From an uncultured Sutterella sp. (GTDB taxonomy: Bacteria > Pseudomonadota > Gammaproteobacteria > Burkholderiales > Burkholderiaceae_F): a DNA stretch of 25,946 nt. Made by a program: the position numbers and the translations under genes. Shown in pieces: positions 16,474-24,663 of the stretch. The DNA is taken from positions 1-25,946 of the forward strand of contig UPZS01000031.1 of assembly GCA_900538905.1 (NCBI GenBank), given 5' to 3'. The notes below the pieces were generated by a model. The model was given only the letters and a program-made list of their open reading frames with translations, did not search any database and was not told where the DNA came from. The stretch's first letter is position 1; each line of letters begins with the position of its first letter.

Positions 16474-16508
16474 TAAAACCGGCTGCAGAAATATTTCCTG
16501 CAGCCGGT
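16474..16508 (-). terminator. Terminator/attenuator between gapA and pgk
   Basis: ACCGGCTGCAG (16478-16488) and CTGCAGCCGGT (16498-16508) are perfect 11-bp inverted copies with a 9-nt loop. On the minus strand the stem is followed by TTTTAAAAA, a short U-tract. It lies just after the gapA stop and about 30 nt before the pgk start. Confidence 0.7.
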
Positions 16509-16530
16509 CTGTCGAACAAAAGTACTTCGA

Positions 16531-17547
16531 TTACTTGGCAGCCATCATCGCGCAAGCCGTATCGAGCATGCGATGCGAGAAGCCCCATTCATTGTCGTAC
16601 CAGCTCGTCACCTTCACCAGGCGACCGCCGGAGACCTTGGTGAGCGTTGCGTCAAAGGTCGAGCTGTGCGGATCGTGGTTGAAGTCAATCGACACGAGCG
16701 GCAGATCGTTGTAGCCGAGAACGCCCTTGAGACGATCGGATTCGGCGGCGGCCTTCATGATGGCGTTGACTTCTTCAACCGTCGTATCGCGCTTGGCCGT
16801 GAAGGTCAGATCAACGAAGCTCACGTTGATCGTGGGCACGCGCACGGCAAAGCCGTCGAGCTTGCCGTTCAATTCCGGCAGCACAAGACCGACGGCGGCA
16901 GCCGCACCGGTCTTGGTCGGGATCATGGAGTGCGTAGCCGAACGGGCACGACGCATATCCTTGTGATAGACGTCGGTGAGCACCTGGTCATTGGTGTAGG
17001 AATGAATCGTGGTCATCAGACCGCGTTCGATACCAATGACTTCATGCAACGGAGCCACGACCGGAGCCAAGCAGTTCGTCGTGCAGGAAGCGTTGGACAC
17101 AACGGTCATGTCAGAGGTAAGAACATCGTCGTTGACGCCATACACAACAGTGGCGTCGGCATTCTTGCCGGGAGCCGAGATCAGAACCTTCTTGGCGCCC
17201 TGCTCAAGGTGCACCAGAGCCTTTTCCTTGCTCGTGAAGGCACCCGTGCATTCGAGCACCACATCCACGCCGTATTCACCCCACGGAATTTCACGCGGGT
17301 CGCGCGTCGAGAACATGCGGATGCGATCGCCGTTGACAATGAGCCATTCCGGGCCGTCGGTCGACACTTCGCCGTTAAAGCGACCGTGCACGGTGTCGTA
17401 GCGCAGCAAATGCGCATTGATTTCATCGGAACCGAGCGTGTTGACCGCCACGATTTCAATGTCGTGCTTCTTGCCGCTTTCATAATGAGCGCGCAGAACA
17501 TTGCGCCCGATGCGACCAAAGCCGTTGATTGCCACACGAATCGTCAT
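16531..17547 (-). CDS. gapA: Glyceraldehyde-3-phosphate dehydrogenase, type I
   Basis: GapA oxidises glyceraldehyde 3-phosphate to 1,3-bisphosphoglycerate. The 338-residue protein has the Rossmann motif [10 protein letters not shown] (7-16), the active-site [12 protein letters not shown] with Cys155, and the later [12 protein letters not shown] segment. ATG 17547 was chosen because AGGAG lies 7 nt upstream and the protein then begins at the canonical [11 protein letters not shown]. The residue after VAVN at the end of the second strand is Thr37 rather than the Asp that usually selects NAD. This could relax the enzyme toward NADP. tkt lies 27 bp upstream. Confidence 0.95.
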   Translation of the reverse strand: MTIRVAINGFGRIGRNVLRAHYESGKKHDIEIVAVNTLGSDEINAHLLRYDTVHGRFNGEVSTDGPEWLIVNGDRIRMFSTRDPREIPWGEYGVDVVLECTGAFTSKEKALVHLEQGAKKVLISAPGKNADATVVYGVNDDVLTSDMTVVSNASCTTNCLAPVVAPLHEVIGIERGLMTTIHSYTNDQVLTDVYHKDMRRARSATHSMIPTKTGAAAAVGLVLPELNGKLDGFAVRVPTINVSFVDLTFTAKRDTTVEEVNAIMKAAAESDRLKGVLGYNDLPLVSIDFNHDPHSSTFDATLTKVSGGRLVKVTSWYDNEWGFSHRMLDTACAMMAAK

Positions 17548-17574
17548 TGGAATTCTCCTAACCTTTTTATTCAA

Positions 17575-19590
17575 TTACTTGGCGATCAACGCCAAAACTT
17601 TTTGCACGCAATTTTCGGGCGTAAAGCCGAAATGCTTCCACAAAACCGATGCCGGTGCGGATTCACCGAAGGTATCGATGCCCAGAATGTCGCCGTTGCC
17701 GTGCAGATACTTGTGCCACAGACCGGTCGTACCCGCTTCGACAGCCAAGATGGGCTTGTCGGACGGCAGAACCGCGTTGCGGTACTCGGCGTCCTGACGA
17801 TCAAACACATCGCAGCAGGGCATCGAAACGACGCGAACCTGAACGTTCATGGCCGTCAAAAGAGCACGGGCCTTCATGGCGAGTTCCACTTCGGAACCCG
17901 TCGCCACGATCACCGCCTGCACTTTGTCGGCGCCGGCAGGCGCTTCGGCAGCAATGTAGCCGCCCTTGGCGATGGCGTCAGCGTCCACTTCGTCGCGTTC
18001 GACGAAAGCACAGTTCTGGCGCGTGAAGATCAGAGCCGCCGGGCCGTCGCGGCGCTCAAGCGCTGCCGACCAAGCCACCACGCTTTCGACCGTGTCGGCA
18101 GGACGCCATACGTCGAGATTCGGAATCAGACGCAAGCTCGAAACATGCTCGATCGACTGATGCGTCGGACCGTCTTCGCCCAAGCCGATCGAATCGTGCG
18201 TGTAGACGAAGATCGAACGAAGCTTCATCAGTGCGGCCATGCGGATGGCGTTGCGGGCGTAGTCCGAGAATGTGAGGAACGTGCCGCTGTAGGGAATGAA
18301 GCCGCCATAAAGCGCAATGCCGTTTTGGATGGCGCTCATGCCGAACTCGCGAACGCCGTAGCTGATGTGGCGACCGCGCATATTGTCGTGCGTCAGACGC
18401 TCAACACCGGTCCAGTTGGTGAGATTGGAACCGGTCAGATCGGCCGAGCCGCCCAACAATTCGGGCAACGTCGGTGCAAGAGCGTTGAGCGCCTTCTGGC
18501 TTGCTTTGCGGGTGGCCACCGTTTCGGCAGCGGAAGCCGCAGCACAAAGCGCGTTCATCACCGCTTCGTCAAAGCCCGCGGGCAGGTCGCCGGCGAGACG
18601 GCGCTTGAATTCAGCGGCCAGTTCAGGATAAGTCTCTTCGTACTTGGCAAAGAGTGCTTCCCAGTCACCCTGCATGCGGCGGCCGGCTTCGCGGGCATCC
18701 ATGGCCGCATAAATTTCCTGCGGCACTTCAAAGGGAGGATAGTTCCAGCCGATGTTGGCGCGGGTGGCCGCGATTTCGTCGCCCCCGAGCGCTTCGCCGT
18801 GAGCCTTGGCCGTGCCGGCGCGATTAGGACTGCCCTGACCGATGACGGTGCGGCAGATGATCAGCGTGGGCTTGGCGGTTTCGGCTTCGGCCTGCGTCAG
18901 AGCAACATCCACTGCTTCGGCGTCATGGCCGTCAATCGGACCGATCACATTCCAACCGTATGCTTCAAAGCGGCCGCGTACGTCGTCGCCGTACCACCCC
19001 TTGATGTCACCGTCAATACTGATGCCGTTGTCGTCGTATATTGCAATGAGCTTGTTGAGTCCCCAGACGCCGGCAAGCGAACAGACTTCGTGGCTGATGC
19101 CTTCCATCATGCAGCCGTCGCCAAGGAAGCAATAGGTGCGGTTGTTGACGATTTCAAATCCGTCGCGGTTGAATTCCGCGGCGAGCATCTTTTCGGCAAG
19201 CGCCATGCCGACGGCGTTGGCAATGCCCTGACCGAGCGGACCGGTCGTGGTTTCCACCCCCGGCGTAATGCCGACTTCGGGGTGGCCCGGCGTCTTGCTC
19301 CCGAGCTGGCGGAAATTCTTGATGTCTTCGATGGAAACGTCATAGCCCGTCAAATGCAGCATCGAGTACTGCAACATGGAGCCGTGACCGTTGGAAAGAA
19401 TGAAGCGGTCGCGTGCAGGCCACTTGGGATCAGCCGGATTGTGACGCAGATGTCGCGTGAACAGCGTCACGGCGATGTCGGCCATGCCCATGGGCATGCC
19501 GGGGTGGCCGGACTTGGCGCGTTCAACCGCATCCATGGAAAGGGCGCGGACAGCGGCGACCATCGTCTTGGCGGAGACTGTTTCGGTCAT
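17575..19590 (-). CDS. tkt: Transketolase
   Basis: Transketolase moves two-carbon units between sugar phosphates, linking the pentose phosphate pathway to glycolysis, with thiamine diphosphate as cofactor. The 671-residue protein has the N-terminal [14 protein letters not shown] motif (27-40). The thiamine diphosphate motif begins GDGCMMEG and continues to DDNGISIDG, and the pyrimidine domain has [16 protein letters not shown] 19590 matches the usual N-terminus; longer in-frame sequence upstream is not transketolase-like. The ribosome site is weak. A -10-like TAAAAT at 19665-19670 and a hairpin at 19624-19645 lie in the leader. It heads the tkt-gapA-pgk set. Confidence 0.96.
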   Translation of the reverse strand: MTETVSAKTMVAAVRALSMDAVERAKSGHPGMPMGMADIAVTLFTRHLRHNPADPKWPARDRFILSNGHGSMLQYSMLHLTGYDVSIEDIKNFRQLGSKTPGHPEVGITPGVETTTGPLGQGIANAVGMALAEKMLAAEFNRDGFEIVNNRTYCFLGDGCMMEGISHEVCSLAGVWGLNKLIAIYDDNGISIDGDIKGWYGDDVRGRFEAYGWNVIGPIDGHDAEAVDVALTQAEAETAKPTLIICRTVIGQGSPNRAGTAKAHGEALGGDEIAATRANIGWNYPPFEVPQEIYAAMDAREAGRRMQGDWEALFAKYEETYPELAAEFKRRLAGDLPAGFDEAVMNALCAAASAAETVATRKASQKALNALAPTLPELLGGSADLTGSNLTNWTGVERLTHDNMRGRHISYGVREFGMSAIQNGIALYGGFIPYSGTFLTFSDYARNAIRMAALMKLRSIFVYTHDSIGLGEDGPTHQSIEHVSSLRLIPNLDVWRPADTVESVVAWSAALERRDGPAALIFTRQNCAFVERDEVDADAIAKGGYIAAEAPAGADKVQAVIVATGSEVELAMKARALLTAMNVQVRVVSMPCCDVFDRQDAEYRNAVLPSDKPILAVEAGTTGLWHKYLHGNGDILGIDTFGESAPASVLWKHFGFTPENCVQKVLALIAK

Positions 19591-19623
19591 TTTTATATCG
19601 GATAAAAAAATGCGAATGAAAGC

Positions 19624-19645
19624 GCTCCGGGAAGCATCTCGGAGC
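19624..19645 (-). promoter_or_regulatory. Hairpin in the tkt 5' leader
   Basis: GCTCCG (19624-19629) and CGGAGC (19640-19645) form a 6-bp stem that can extend by two more pairs across one mismatch. It lies between a -10-like TAAAAT (19665-19670) and the tkt start. No U-tract follows, so a terminator is unlikely; a role in message stability is possible. Confidence 0.3.
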
Positions 19646-19793
19646 TGTTTGTTGAAGTGGCCCGATTTTACCATGCGTGCAGACGTAGCCGAAGTTTTCA
19701 ATTTCCTCCGCCCCTGATTCTCTTTGCCGTGCCCTCATATGCTTTTCTACAATTCGCCATACCTCTTCAATCAAACCATTTTGTTTCTTTCTT

Positions 19794-20513
19794 ATGCCTC
19801 GTTTCTACTGCCCCGATGCAACCTTCGTTCTTCATGAAAAATGCGTGTTGCCGGAGAAAGCTCGGCACCACGCCGGCCGCGTACTGCGCATGAAGGCGGG
19901 CGAGACGGCCACACTTTTCGACGGAAAAGGTATGGAGGCCTCGGGCCCCATCGCATTTGAAGGCAAAGACGGTTTTATTGTGATTGAGAGCCTCACTCAA
20001 TCAACCGTCGAAAGTCCGGTTCGCATGCGCCTTGTTCAAGCTCTGGTCAGCCCCGAAAAAACGGACTGGATCATTGAAAAGGCCGTTGAAACCGGCATCT
20101 CGGAAATCGTTTTGGTGCCGACTGCCCGCTCGGTCACGAAACTCACTGCCGAACGTGCGGCAAAGCGTCTGGCCAAATGCACCGACATTGCCTCCGCCGC
20201 CGCCGAGCAATGCGGACGCGCCGTCGTACCTAGTATTTCTTTTATGCCTCTGGCTCAGGCTCTGGAACTGGAGGATGAAGCGCGCTTTATCCTGGCACCG
20301 GGCGCGGCATCCGCTCCGAAACTTTCGGGCCTTACTTCCTGTACGTTTGCCGTAGGTCCGGAAGGAGGCTTCGATGATGCCGAGATTGCGCTGGCCTGCG
20401 AAAAAGGCTGGCAGTGTGCCCTGATTGGACCTCGCGTGTTGCGCACGGAAACCGCCGCCATCGTGTTTGCTTCGCTTGTTGGGGCGGCAAGCGGCGATTT
20501 GCGCATTGCTTGA
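19794..20513 (+). CDS. rsmE: 16S rRNA (uracil1498-N3)-methyltransferase RsmE
   Basis: RsmE methylates U1498 of 16S rRNA in the assembled 30S subunit. The 239-residue protein has an N-terminal PUA-like region (with HHAGRVLRMKAGE) and the SPOUT knot. Diagnostic motifs are SPEKTDWIIEKAVETGISEI near residue 86, AAEQCGRAVVP near 137, VGPEGGFDDAEI near 190 and the C-terminal LGPRVLRTETA-type segment, here IGPRVLRTETAA. It is divergent from tkt across about 200 bp without another gene. Confidence 0.94.
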   Translation: MPRFYCPDATFVLHEKCVLPEKARHHAGRVLRMKAGETATLFDGKGMEASGPIAFEGKDGFIVIESLTQSTVESPVRMRLVQALVSPEKTDWIIEKAVETGISEIVLVPTARSVTKLTAERAAKRLAKCTDIASAAAEQCGRAVVPSISFMPLAQALELEDEARFILAPGAASAPKLSGLTSCTFAVGPEGGFDDAEIALACEKGWQCALIGPRVLRTETAAIVFASLVGAASGDLRIA

Positions 20514-20624
20514 TATACCTCTATCGAGGCATGTTTTTCGTAGCTTATTTGAGAAACGTGCAAAAAGAGGCTGTTTCACATCCGCAAAACGTGCAGATCT
20601 CGTCCGTCTTTTCTTGATCTACAT

Positions 20625-20867
20625 ATGTTTGAGCGAAAAGCCACGCAAAAACTTCTCGCCTGGAAGAAGAGAAGCAACCGGCAAACCGTATTGTTGATCG
20701 AAGGAGCCCAACAAGTCGGCAAGCGCACACTGGCGCAGGAATTCGGACGTCGACATTACAAAAGCACACTCACAATTGACTTTGCCTCGATCTCTGACGA
20801 CTTGAAGTCTCTCTTTTTGGAATTGCGTACGAACATCTGCAGGCTTTTCCTTGCGCACCTGCTCTGA
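20625..20867 (+). pseudogene. Truncated AAA-type ATPase (DUF4143-type) N-terminal fragment
   Basis: The 80-residue frame matches the start of ATPases that pair an AAA domain with DUF4143: RKATQKLLAWKKRSNRQTVL, then LLIEGAQQVGKRT as the P-loop, LAQEFG, and YKSTLTIDFASISDDLKSLF. Complete family members have about 400 residues. The fragment stops after roughly 65 recognisable residues, and the last 13 codons look unrelated. The P-loop reads GAQQVGKRT with Arg where Ser/Thr normally coordinates magnesium, another sign of decay. It runs into the 3' end of lgt. Such ATPases are common accessory genes in gut bacteria. Confidence 0.7.
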
Positions 20868-20871
20868 CAAA

Positions 20872-21666
20872 TCAATTTTCGGCACTCTTGCGGCGATGCA
20901 CCCAAATCCAAACAACAAGTCCAAGCAAGAAAACAGGGAGACTCAGCCATTGGCCTCTGGAAAGGCCGAAAAGTCCCAGTCCGAGATAGCTGTCGGGTTC
21001 GCGGAAATATTCCACGATGAAACGTACCAGACCGTAGCCCATGCAAAAGAGCGAGCCAACGGCGCCGGCCACGCGCGGCTTGCTGGAGAACCACCACAAC
21101 ACAGTGAAAAGCAGCGCCCCTTCCAGGAATGCTTCATAAAGCTGCGACGGATGTCTCGGCACCAACGTACCAGAATTCTTGAAAATCATGGCCCAGGGGA
21201 CGTCAGAACCAGCCGCACGTCCCCACAATTCGCCGTTGATGAAATTGCCGATGCGCCCGAACATCAGTCCCAACGGCACAAGCGGCGCCACAAAATCGGC
21301 CACATCAAGAAACGTTTTCCCCTTGATGCGGGCAAACGCACAGATCGCCAGGATGGAACCGATGATGCCGCCGTGCGCACTCATACCGCCTTGCCACACC
21401 TTGAAGATGTCCAAGGGATGCGACAGGTACCACTCAGGCTGGTAGAAAAAACAAAAACCCAAACGTCCGCCGAGAATGACCCCGAGCACGCCGTAAAAGA
21501 GAATGTCTTCCACTTCGTTGGCGGTCATCTGACGCCACGGATCCTTCGCGCGCAACCGTCCCAACGCCCAGAAGAAGGCAAATCCTAAGAGATACATCAG
21601 ACCGTACCAGTGCACGGCAAGGGGACCGATCGAAAAAGCGATGGGATTGAATTCCGGCGCGAACAT
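20872..21666 (-). CDS. lgt: Phosphatidylglycerol--prolipoprotein diacylglyceryl transferase
   Basis: Lgt attaches diacylglycerol from phosphatidylglycerol to the lipobox Cys of prolipoproteins, the first step of lipoprotein maturation in the inner membrane. The 264-residue protein has several membrane segments, HWYGLMY (19-25), the MSAHGG segment (95-100) and the Lgt signature GRIGNFINGELWG (137-149). C-terminal membrane segments follow, ending in a basic tail. It lies 25 bp after the pseudouridine synthase gene and is probably the last gene of an argF-rluF-lgt transcript. Confidence 0.95.
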   Translation of the reverse strand: MFAPEFNPIAFSIGPLAVHWYGLMYLLGFAFFWALGRLRAKDPWRQMTANEVEDILFYGVLGVILGGRLGFCFFYQPEWYLSHPLDIFKVWQGGMSAHGGIIGSILAICAFARIKGKTFLDVADFVAPLVPLGLMFGRIGNFINGELWGRAAGSDVPWAMIFKNSGTLVPRHPSQLYEAFLEGALLFTVLWWFSSKPRVAGAVGSLFCMGYGLVRFIVEYFREPDSYLGLGLFGLSRGQWLSLPVFLLGLVVWIWVHRRKSAEN

Positions 21667-21691
21667 ACGAGCAGAATGCGAATGTTAGAAA

Positions 21692-22504
21692 TCAGAAGCG
21701 TTCGTTGTCTTTGAGATAACGCCATTTGCCGGGCGGCAAAGCCCCCAGGCGTACACGACCCACGCGTACACGCTTTAGACGCAGCACTTTAAAGCCGACG
21801 GCAGCACACATACGGCGAATCTGGCGTTTCTTGCCTTCTTTTAGAACAAAACGAAGCTCATCGTCGTTTAAAACTTCAACTTGAGCAGGCAACAGCGCTT
21901 TACCATCAAGAGATAAACCGTGACGAAGAAGCGCCAACGTTTGCGCCGCAAACTTCGGTGCTTGACCGGACTGAGCATCGGCAACGCGCACGATGTACTC
22001 TTTTTCGATTGTGCTGTTTTCGCCGATGATGGCCTTGGCAACGCGTCCGTCCTGGGTAAGCACGAGAAGTCCCACGGAATCGATGTCCAGACGCCCTGCG
22101 GGAACCAGGCTTCTCAATTGGGCGCTGCTCCAGCGAAGCGTCGAATCGTCACCGGCCCAGCGATTTTCCGGCGTGATCAAAGTCTTGGCGGGTTTGTAGC
22201 CGTCTTCAGCCTGTCCGCTCACGTAACCGACAGGTTTGTTGAGAAGCACCGTCACCTGCTGCTTTTGGCTGTAGCTGGCCTGCGCCTTGAGTTCGATGCG
22301 CGCTCCGGGCCCTACCTTTTGCCCCAACTGCGCCACCTTGCCGTCGACCAGCACCCAGCCCTTTTCGATGAAGGCGTCCGCCTCGCGGCGACTTGCGAGC
22401 CCCAGTTCGCTCATGCGTTTGGACAAGCGAACAAGTTCCGGCGCACCTAACGATGCACCGGAACCTTCCTGAAAGCGAGCGGTCGGTTTACGGTTATTGC
22501 CCAT
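21692..22504 (-). CDS. RluF-like rRNA pseudouridine synthase
   Basis: The protein belongs to the RsuA/RluB/RluE/RluF family that converts specific rRNA uridines to pseudouridine. The 270-residue protein has an S4 RNA-binding domain ([20 protein letters not shown], 26-45). The catalytic domain has [14 protein letters not shown] (137-150), Asp140 being the expected nucleophile, and ends with [20 protein letters not shown] and LPPGKWRYL. The long sequence between the S4 and catalytic parts and the C-terminus most resemble RluF (23S U2604), but family substrate cannot be settled by eye. Its ATG overlaps the argF stop by one base (TGATG). Confidence 0.88.
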   Translation of the reverse strand: MGNNRKPTARFQEGSGASLGAPELVRLSKRMSELGLASRREADAFIEKGWVLVDGKVAQLGQKVGPGARIELKAQASYSQKQQVTVLLNKPVGYVSGQAEDGYKPAKTLITPENRWAGDDSTLRWSSAQLRSLVPAGRLDIDSVGLLVLTQDGRVAKAIIGENSTIEKEYIVRVADAQSGQAPKFAAQTLALLRHGLSLDGKALLPAQVEVLNDDELRFVLKEGKKRQIRRMCAAVGFKVLRLKRVRVGRVRLGALPPGKWRYLKDNERF

Positions 22505-23421
22505 CAGGCTTTGCTCGAAGCATTAAGGCAGAATTCCATGATGCCTTTTTGAGCATGCAGGCGATTTTCCGCTTCGTCCCACACAACGGACTGCGGGCCG
22601 TCGATCACCTCGGCCGTCACCTCTTCGCCGCGATGCGCGGGCAGACAGTGCATGAAGAGCGCACCGGGGTTGGCAGCCTCCATCACGGCGCTGTTGACCT
22701 GATAGTTGGCAAAGTCGCGACGGCGCTTTTCGTTTTCTTCTTCAAAGCCCATGGAGGTCCAGACGTCGGTTGTCACCAGATCGGCGCCCTTGGCAGCTTC
22801 GATCGGATCACGGTAAACGGTGTAGTAGTCGTCTCCTTCCGGGATCAGCGAAAGATCGAGCGGATAACCTTCGGGAATCGCCAGATTGATGTGAAAGCCC
22901 AGAATCTTGGCCGCTTCCAGCCACGAGTAGCTCATGTTGTTGGCGTCGCCCACCCAGCAGACCGTACGGCCTTCGATGGAACCCTTGTGCTCCATGAAGG
23001 TGAGAATATCGGTCATGATCTGTACGGGATGGTATTCATTGGTAAGACCGTTGATCACCGGCACGCAACTGTTCTTGGCAAAGGCTTCCAGACGATCCTG
23101 CCCGAAGGTGCGGATCATGACCAGGTCACACATGCGGCTTACGACGCGCGCAGTGTCTTCAATGGATTCCGAGCGGCCGAGCTGTGAGCCTTGGCTTGAG
23201 AGATGAATCACGTTGCCGCCCAGCTGATAGAAACCGGACTCAAAGGAGACGCGCGTGCGAGTGCTGGCCTTTTCGAAAATCATCACCAGCACTTTGCCGC
23301 CGAAGGGAGCATACGGTGTGCCGGCCTTTTGCAACGCTTTGATTTCCGCTGCGCGGCGCAACATCGTGTTGAGTTCGTCTTTAGTGAAATCTGCGAGCTT
23401 CAGAAAGTGTCGGATTGCCAT
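22504..23421 (-). CDS. argF: Ornithine carbamoyltransferase
   Basis: ArgF makes citrulline from ornithine and carbamoyl phosphate in arginine synthesis. The 305-residue protein has the carbamoyl-phosphate motif STRTRVSFE (53-61) and HPVQIMTD. It also has the ornithine-side segment [10 protein letters not shown] and the C-terminal [13 protein letters not shown] motif with the catalytic Cys. ATG 23421 was chosen because GGGAGA lies 5 nt upstream and the protein then starts at the canonical [12 protein letters not shown]. Longer in-frame starts would add non-family sequence. The gene heads a coupled set with the pseudouridine synthase and lgt. Confidence 0.95.
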   Translation of the reverse strand: MAIRHFLKLADFTKDELNTMLRRAAEIKALQKAGTPYAPFGGKVLVMIFEKASTRTRVSFESGFYQLGGNVIHLSSQGSQLGRSESIEDTARVVSRMCDLVMIRTFGQDRLEAFAKNSCVPVINGLTNEYHPVQIMTDILTFMEHKGSIEGRTVCWVGDANNMSYSWLEAAKILGFHINLAIPEGYPLDLSLIPEGDDYYTVYRDPIEAAKGADLVTTDVWTSMGFEEENEKRRRDFANYQVNSAVMEAANPGALFMHCLPAHRGEEVTAEVIDGPQSVVWDEAENRLHAQKGIMEFCLNASSKA

Positions 23422-23612
23422 TTTTGTCTCCCTATTTTTTTGTTCCGCGACGCAGCCTGTGCCGTGCCGCACAAATTGCTTCATTGTAGTCGGTTGGAAG
23501 TCTCCGCGAAACGAACACACCACAGAATTGCGTACCATCGGCACGACGGATTTGCGCAACTCTTCCAATCAATCCAACATATCGATCACAAGATTTTTGC
23601 AAATTTCGCTAG

Positions 23613-23641
23613 ATTTTATGTGTTATGTTCGTTTTTTCCAA
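23613..23641 (-). promoter_or_regulatory. Candidate argF promoter
   Basis: On the minus strand TTGGAA (23636-23641, four of six), a 17-bp spacer and TAAAAT (23613-23618, five of six) form a good sigma-70 match. Transcription would start near 23606, giving a leader of about 185 nt to the argF ATG. The leader contains no gene that I can support. Confidence 0.45.
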
Positions 23642-23662
23642 AGAAGCGTCTCAGACAGTTGA

Positions 23663-23683
23663 GATCGGATAACCGGTCCGATC
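23663..23683. promoter_or_regulatory. Inverted repeat upstream of the argF promoter, possible operator
   Basis: GATCGGA (23663-23669) and TCCGATC (23677-23683) are perfect inverted copies with a 7-bp centre. The site ends about 20 bp upstream of the argF -35. It does not match the E. coli ArgR box, so the regulator is unknown. Confidence 0.4.
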
Positions 23684-23788
23684 AAATTATTGACTCCGCC
23701 GTCCATAACGATAGTTTTTTCCTTTTTTACCGTTACTCTCAAAAAAATGAGCGTCACGGTTGCCGTCAATTTTTGATATATTGCCCAC

Positions 23789-23905
23789 GAACAAGGATGG
23801 TCACTGCTGGAGCCCCGAGTTCCTCCAGAGGCTATCCGCGCCGACTGCAGACATTGTGTTTGCCGTGCGGCCATCCGCGCCCCACAAGGGCGACGGCCCG
23901 TTTTT
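23789..23905 (+). ncRNA. Candidate small structured RNA upstream of trxA
   Basis: No protein family is recognisable here. Just downstream of a -10-like TATATT (23777-23782) comes a hairpin: CTGGAG (23807-23812) with CTCCAG (23823-23828), enclosed by GGAT (23795-23798) and ATCC (23834-23837). It is followed by a terminator-like stem, GGCC (23869) plus CGCCC (23878-23882) with GGGCG (23888-23892) plus GGCC (23895), then T5 (23901-23905). The result would be an RNA of about 115 nt. A matching -35 is weak. It could also be a structured leader. The rest of the 680-bp gene-free stretch (23422-24102) carries only the argF control sites, another imperfect inverted repeat (23729-23760) and the terminator and promoter before trxA. 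Confidence 0.3.
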
Positions 23906-24021
23906 CCGTTTTGTTTCGCCTGCCAGTTTGCGAAGCTTCCGATTCGGTCGGCTCAGACCGAGGCATTTCACCTCACCGTACTTCGCCGCAGAGTTTCTCT
24001 GCAGCGCATCACCGACCGATT

Positions 24022-24058
24022 CCGGACACAAGCAGTCCCTGTGCCCGGTGTGTTTTTT
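24022..24058 (+). terminator. Terminator-like hairpin upstream of trxA
   Basis: CCGG (24022-24025) plus CACA (24027-24030) pair with TGTG (24040-24043) plus CCGG (24045-24048), with one internal mismatch and a 9-nt loop. TGTG then T6 (24053-24058) follow. It would end any transcript coming from the upstream gene-free region before trxA. Confidence 0.45.
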
Positions 24059-24084
24059 ACGCAGACTGACGCTGAGCGTTTAAT
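24056..24084 (+). promoter_or_regulatory. Candidate trxA promoter
   Basis: TTTACG (24056-24061), a 17-bp spacer and TTTAAT (24079-24084, five of six) lie directly after the terminator-like hairpin. Transcription would start near 24091, only about 12 nt before the ATG, leaving room for a minimal GAGA ribosome site. The very short leader lowers confidence. Confidence 0.35.
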
Positions 24085-24102
24085 TCATTATCAGAGAAAA
24101 TC

Positions 24103-24432
24103 ATGAGCGAATTCATCCTCACCGCGACCGATGCCAACTTTCAGGACACCGTGAAGAACGTGACCGACAAGCCCGTCTTCGTCGACTTCTGGGCCCCCTG
24201 GTGCGGCCCCTGCCGCATGCTCGCCCCGTCGCTTGACGCTGCCGCCGAACAGTTCAACGGCCGCGCCGTGATCGCCAAGTACAACGTGGACGAAAATTCC
24301 GCCATCGCCACCGAAAACAACATTCGCGGCATCCCGACGGTGCTCGTCTACAAGAACGGCGAAGTCGTCGGTCAGCACACCGGCGCCATGGGTAAAAGCG
24401 AGCTGATGTCCTTCATCGAGCAGTACCTTTAA
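24103..24432 (+). CDS. trxA: Thioredoxin
   Basis: Thioredoxin reduces protein disulfides in the cytoplasm, fed by NADPH through thioredoxin reductase. The 109-residue protein has the redox centre WCGPC (33-37), the FVDFWAPW strand before it, and the cis-Pro segment RGIPTVLVYKNGE near residue 74. Length is standard. trxA directly upstream of rho is a conserved betaproteobacterial pair. Confidence 0.96.
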   Translation: MSEFILTATDANFQDTVKNVTDKPVFVDFWAPWCGPCRMLAPSLDAAAEQFNGRAVIAKYNVDENSAIATENNIRGIPTVLVYKNGEVVGQHTGAMGKSELMSFIEQYL

Positions 24433-24450
24433 CCCGCAAATGCTGTAAAC

Positions 24451-24492
24451 TGCGGCCCGTCTCGGGCGGCTTTCCGTTGCCGCCCGGCCGCA
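24451..24492 (+). promoter_or_regulatory. Strong hairpin in the trxA-rho intergenic leader
   Basis: CGGGCGGC (24463-24470) and GCCGCCCG (24479-24486) form an 8-bp stem, extended by TGCGGC (24451-24456) with GCCGCA (24487-24492) across a 6-nt bulge. It follows the trxA stop by 18 nt and lies in the 231-bp G/C-rich gap before rho. It may be the trxA 3' end or part of a rho leader. The U-tract after it is poor. Confidence 0.5.
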
Positions 24493-24663
24493 ATTCTCTT
24501 TGCCCTCCGCCTTTGGCGGCGCATCGGGCGCAAAGCTGCCGATCATCCGGCGCCTTTTCCGTTCTTTTTTCAACCAACTTACAAACCGGCTCTTGTCCGC
24601 AAGAGCGTTTGTCTGCGCGCGTCTGCATGTGCGCGGTCAAACTATTTGAACATTCACTTCAAA

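Noticed and set aside
16573..19605. A 1010-codon open frame on the plus strand opposite gapA and tkt.
   Set aside because: It is antisense to two certain genes and reflects their codon bias; no family features were seen.
20518..20538. Short CCTC-TATC-GAGG stem followed by T5 after rsmE.
   Set aside because: The stem has only 4 bp, too weak to call a terminator.
23807..23830. Minus-strand GAGGAACTCGGGGCTCC resembles the conserved 5' block of RNase P RNA (GAGGAAAGTCCGGGCTCC).
   Set aside because: Nearly invariant bases differ and the sequence that should follow in RNase P RNA is absent, so rnpB is not supported.
23760..24083. Open frames on both strands in the gene-free region upstream of trxA.
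   Set aside because: They lack ribosome sites and recognisable protein features, and they overlap predicted hairpins; chance open frames are more likely.
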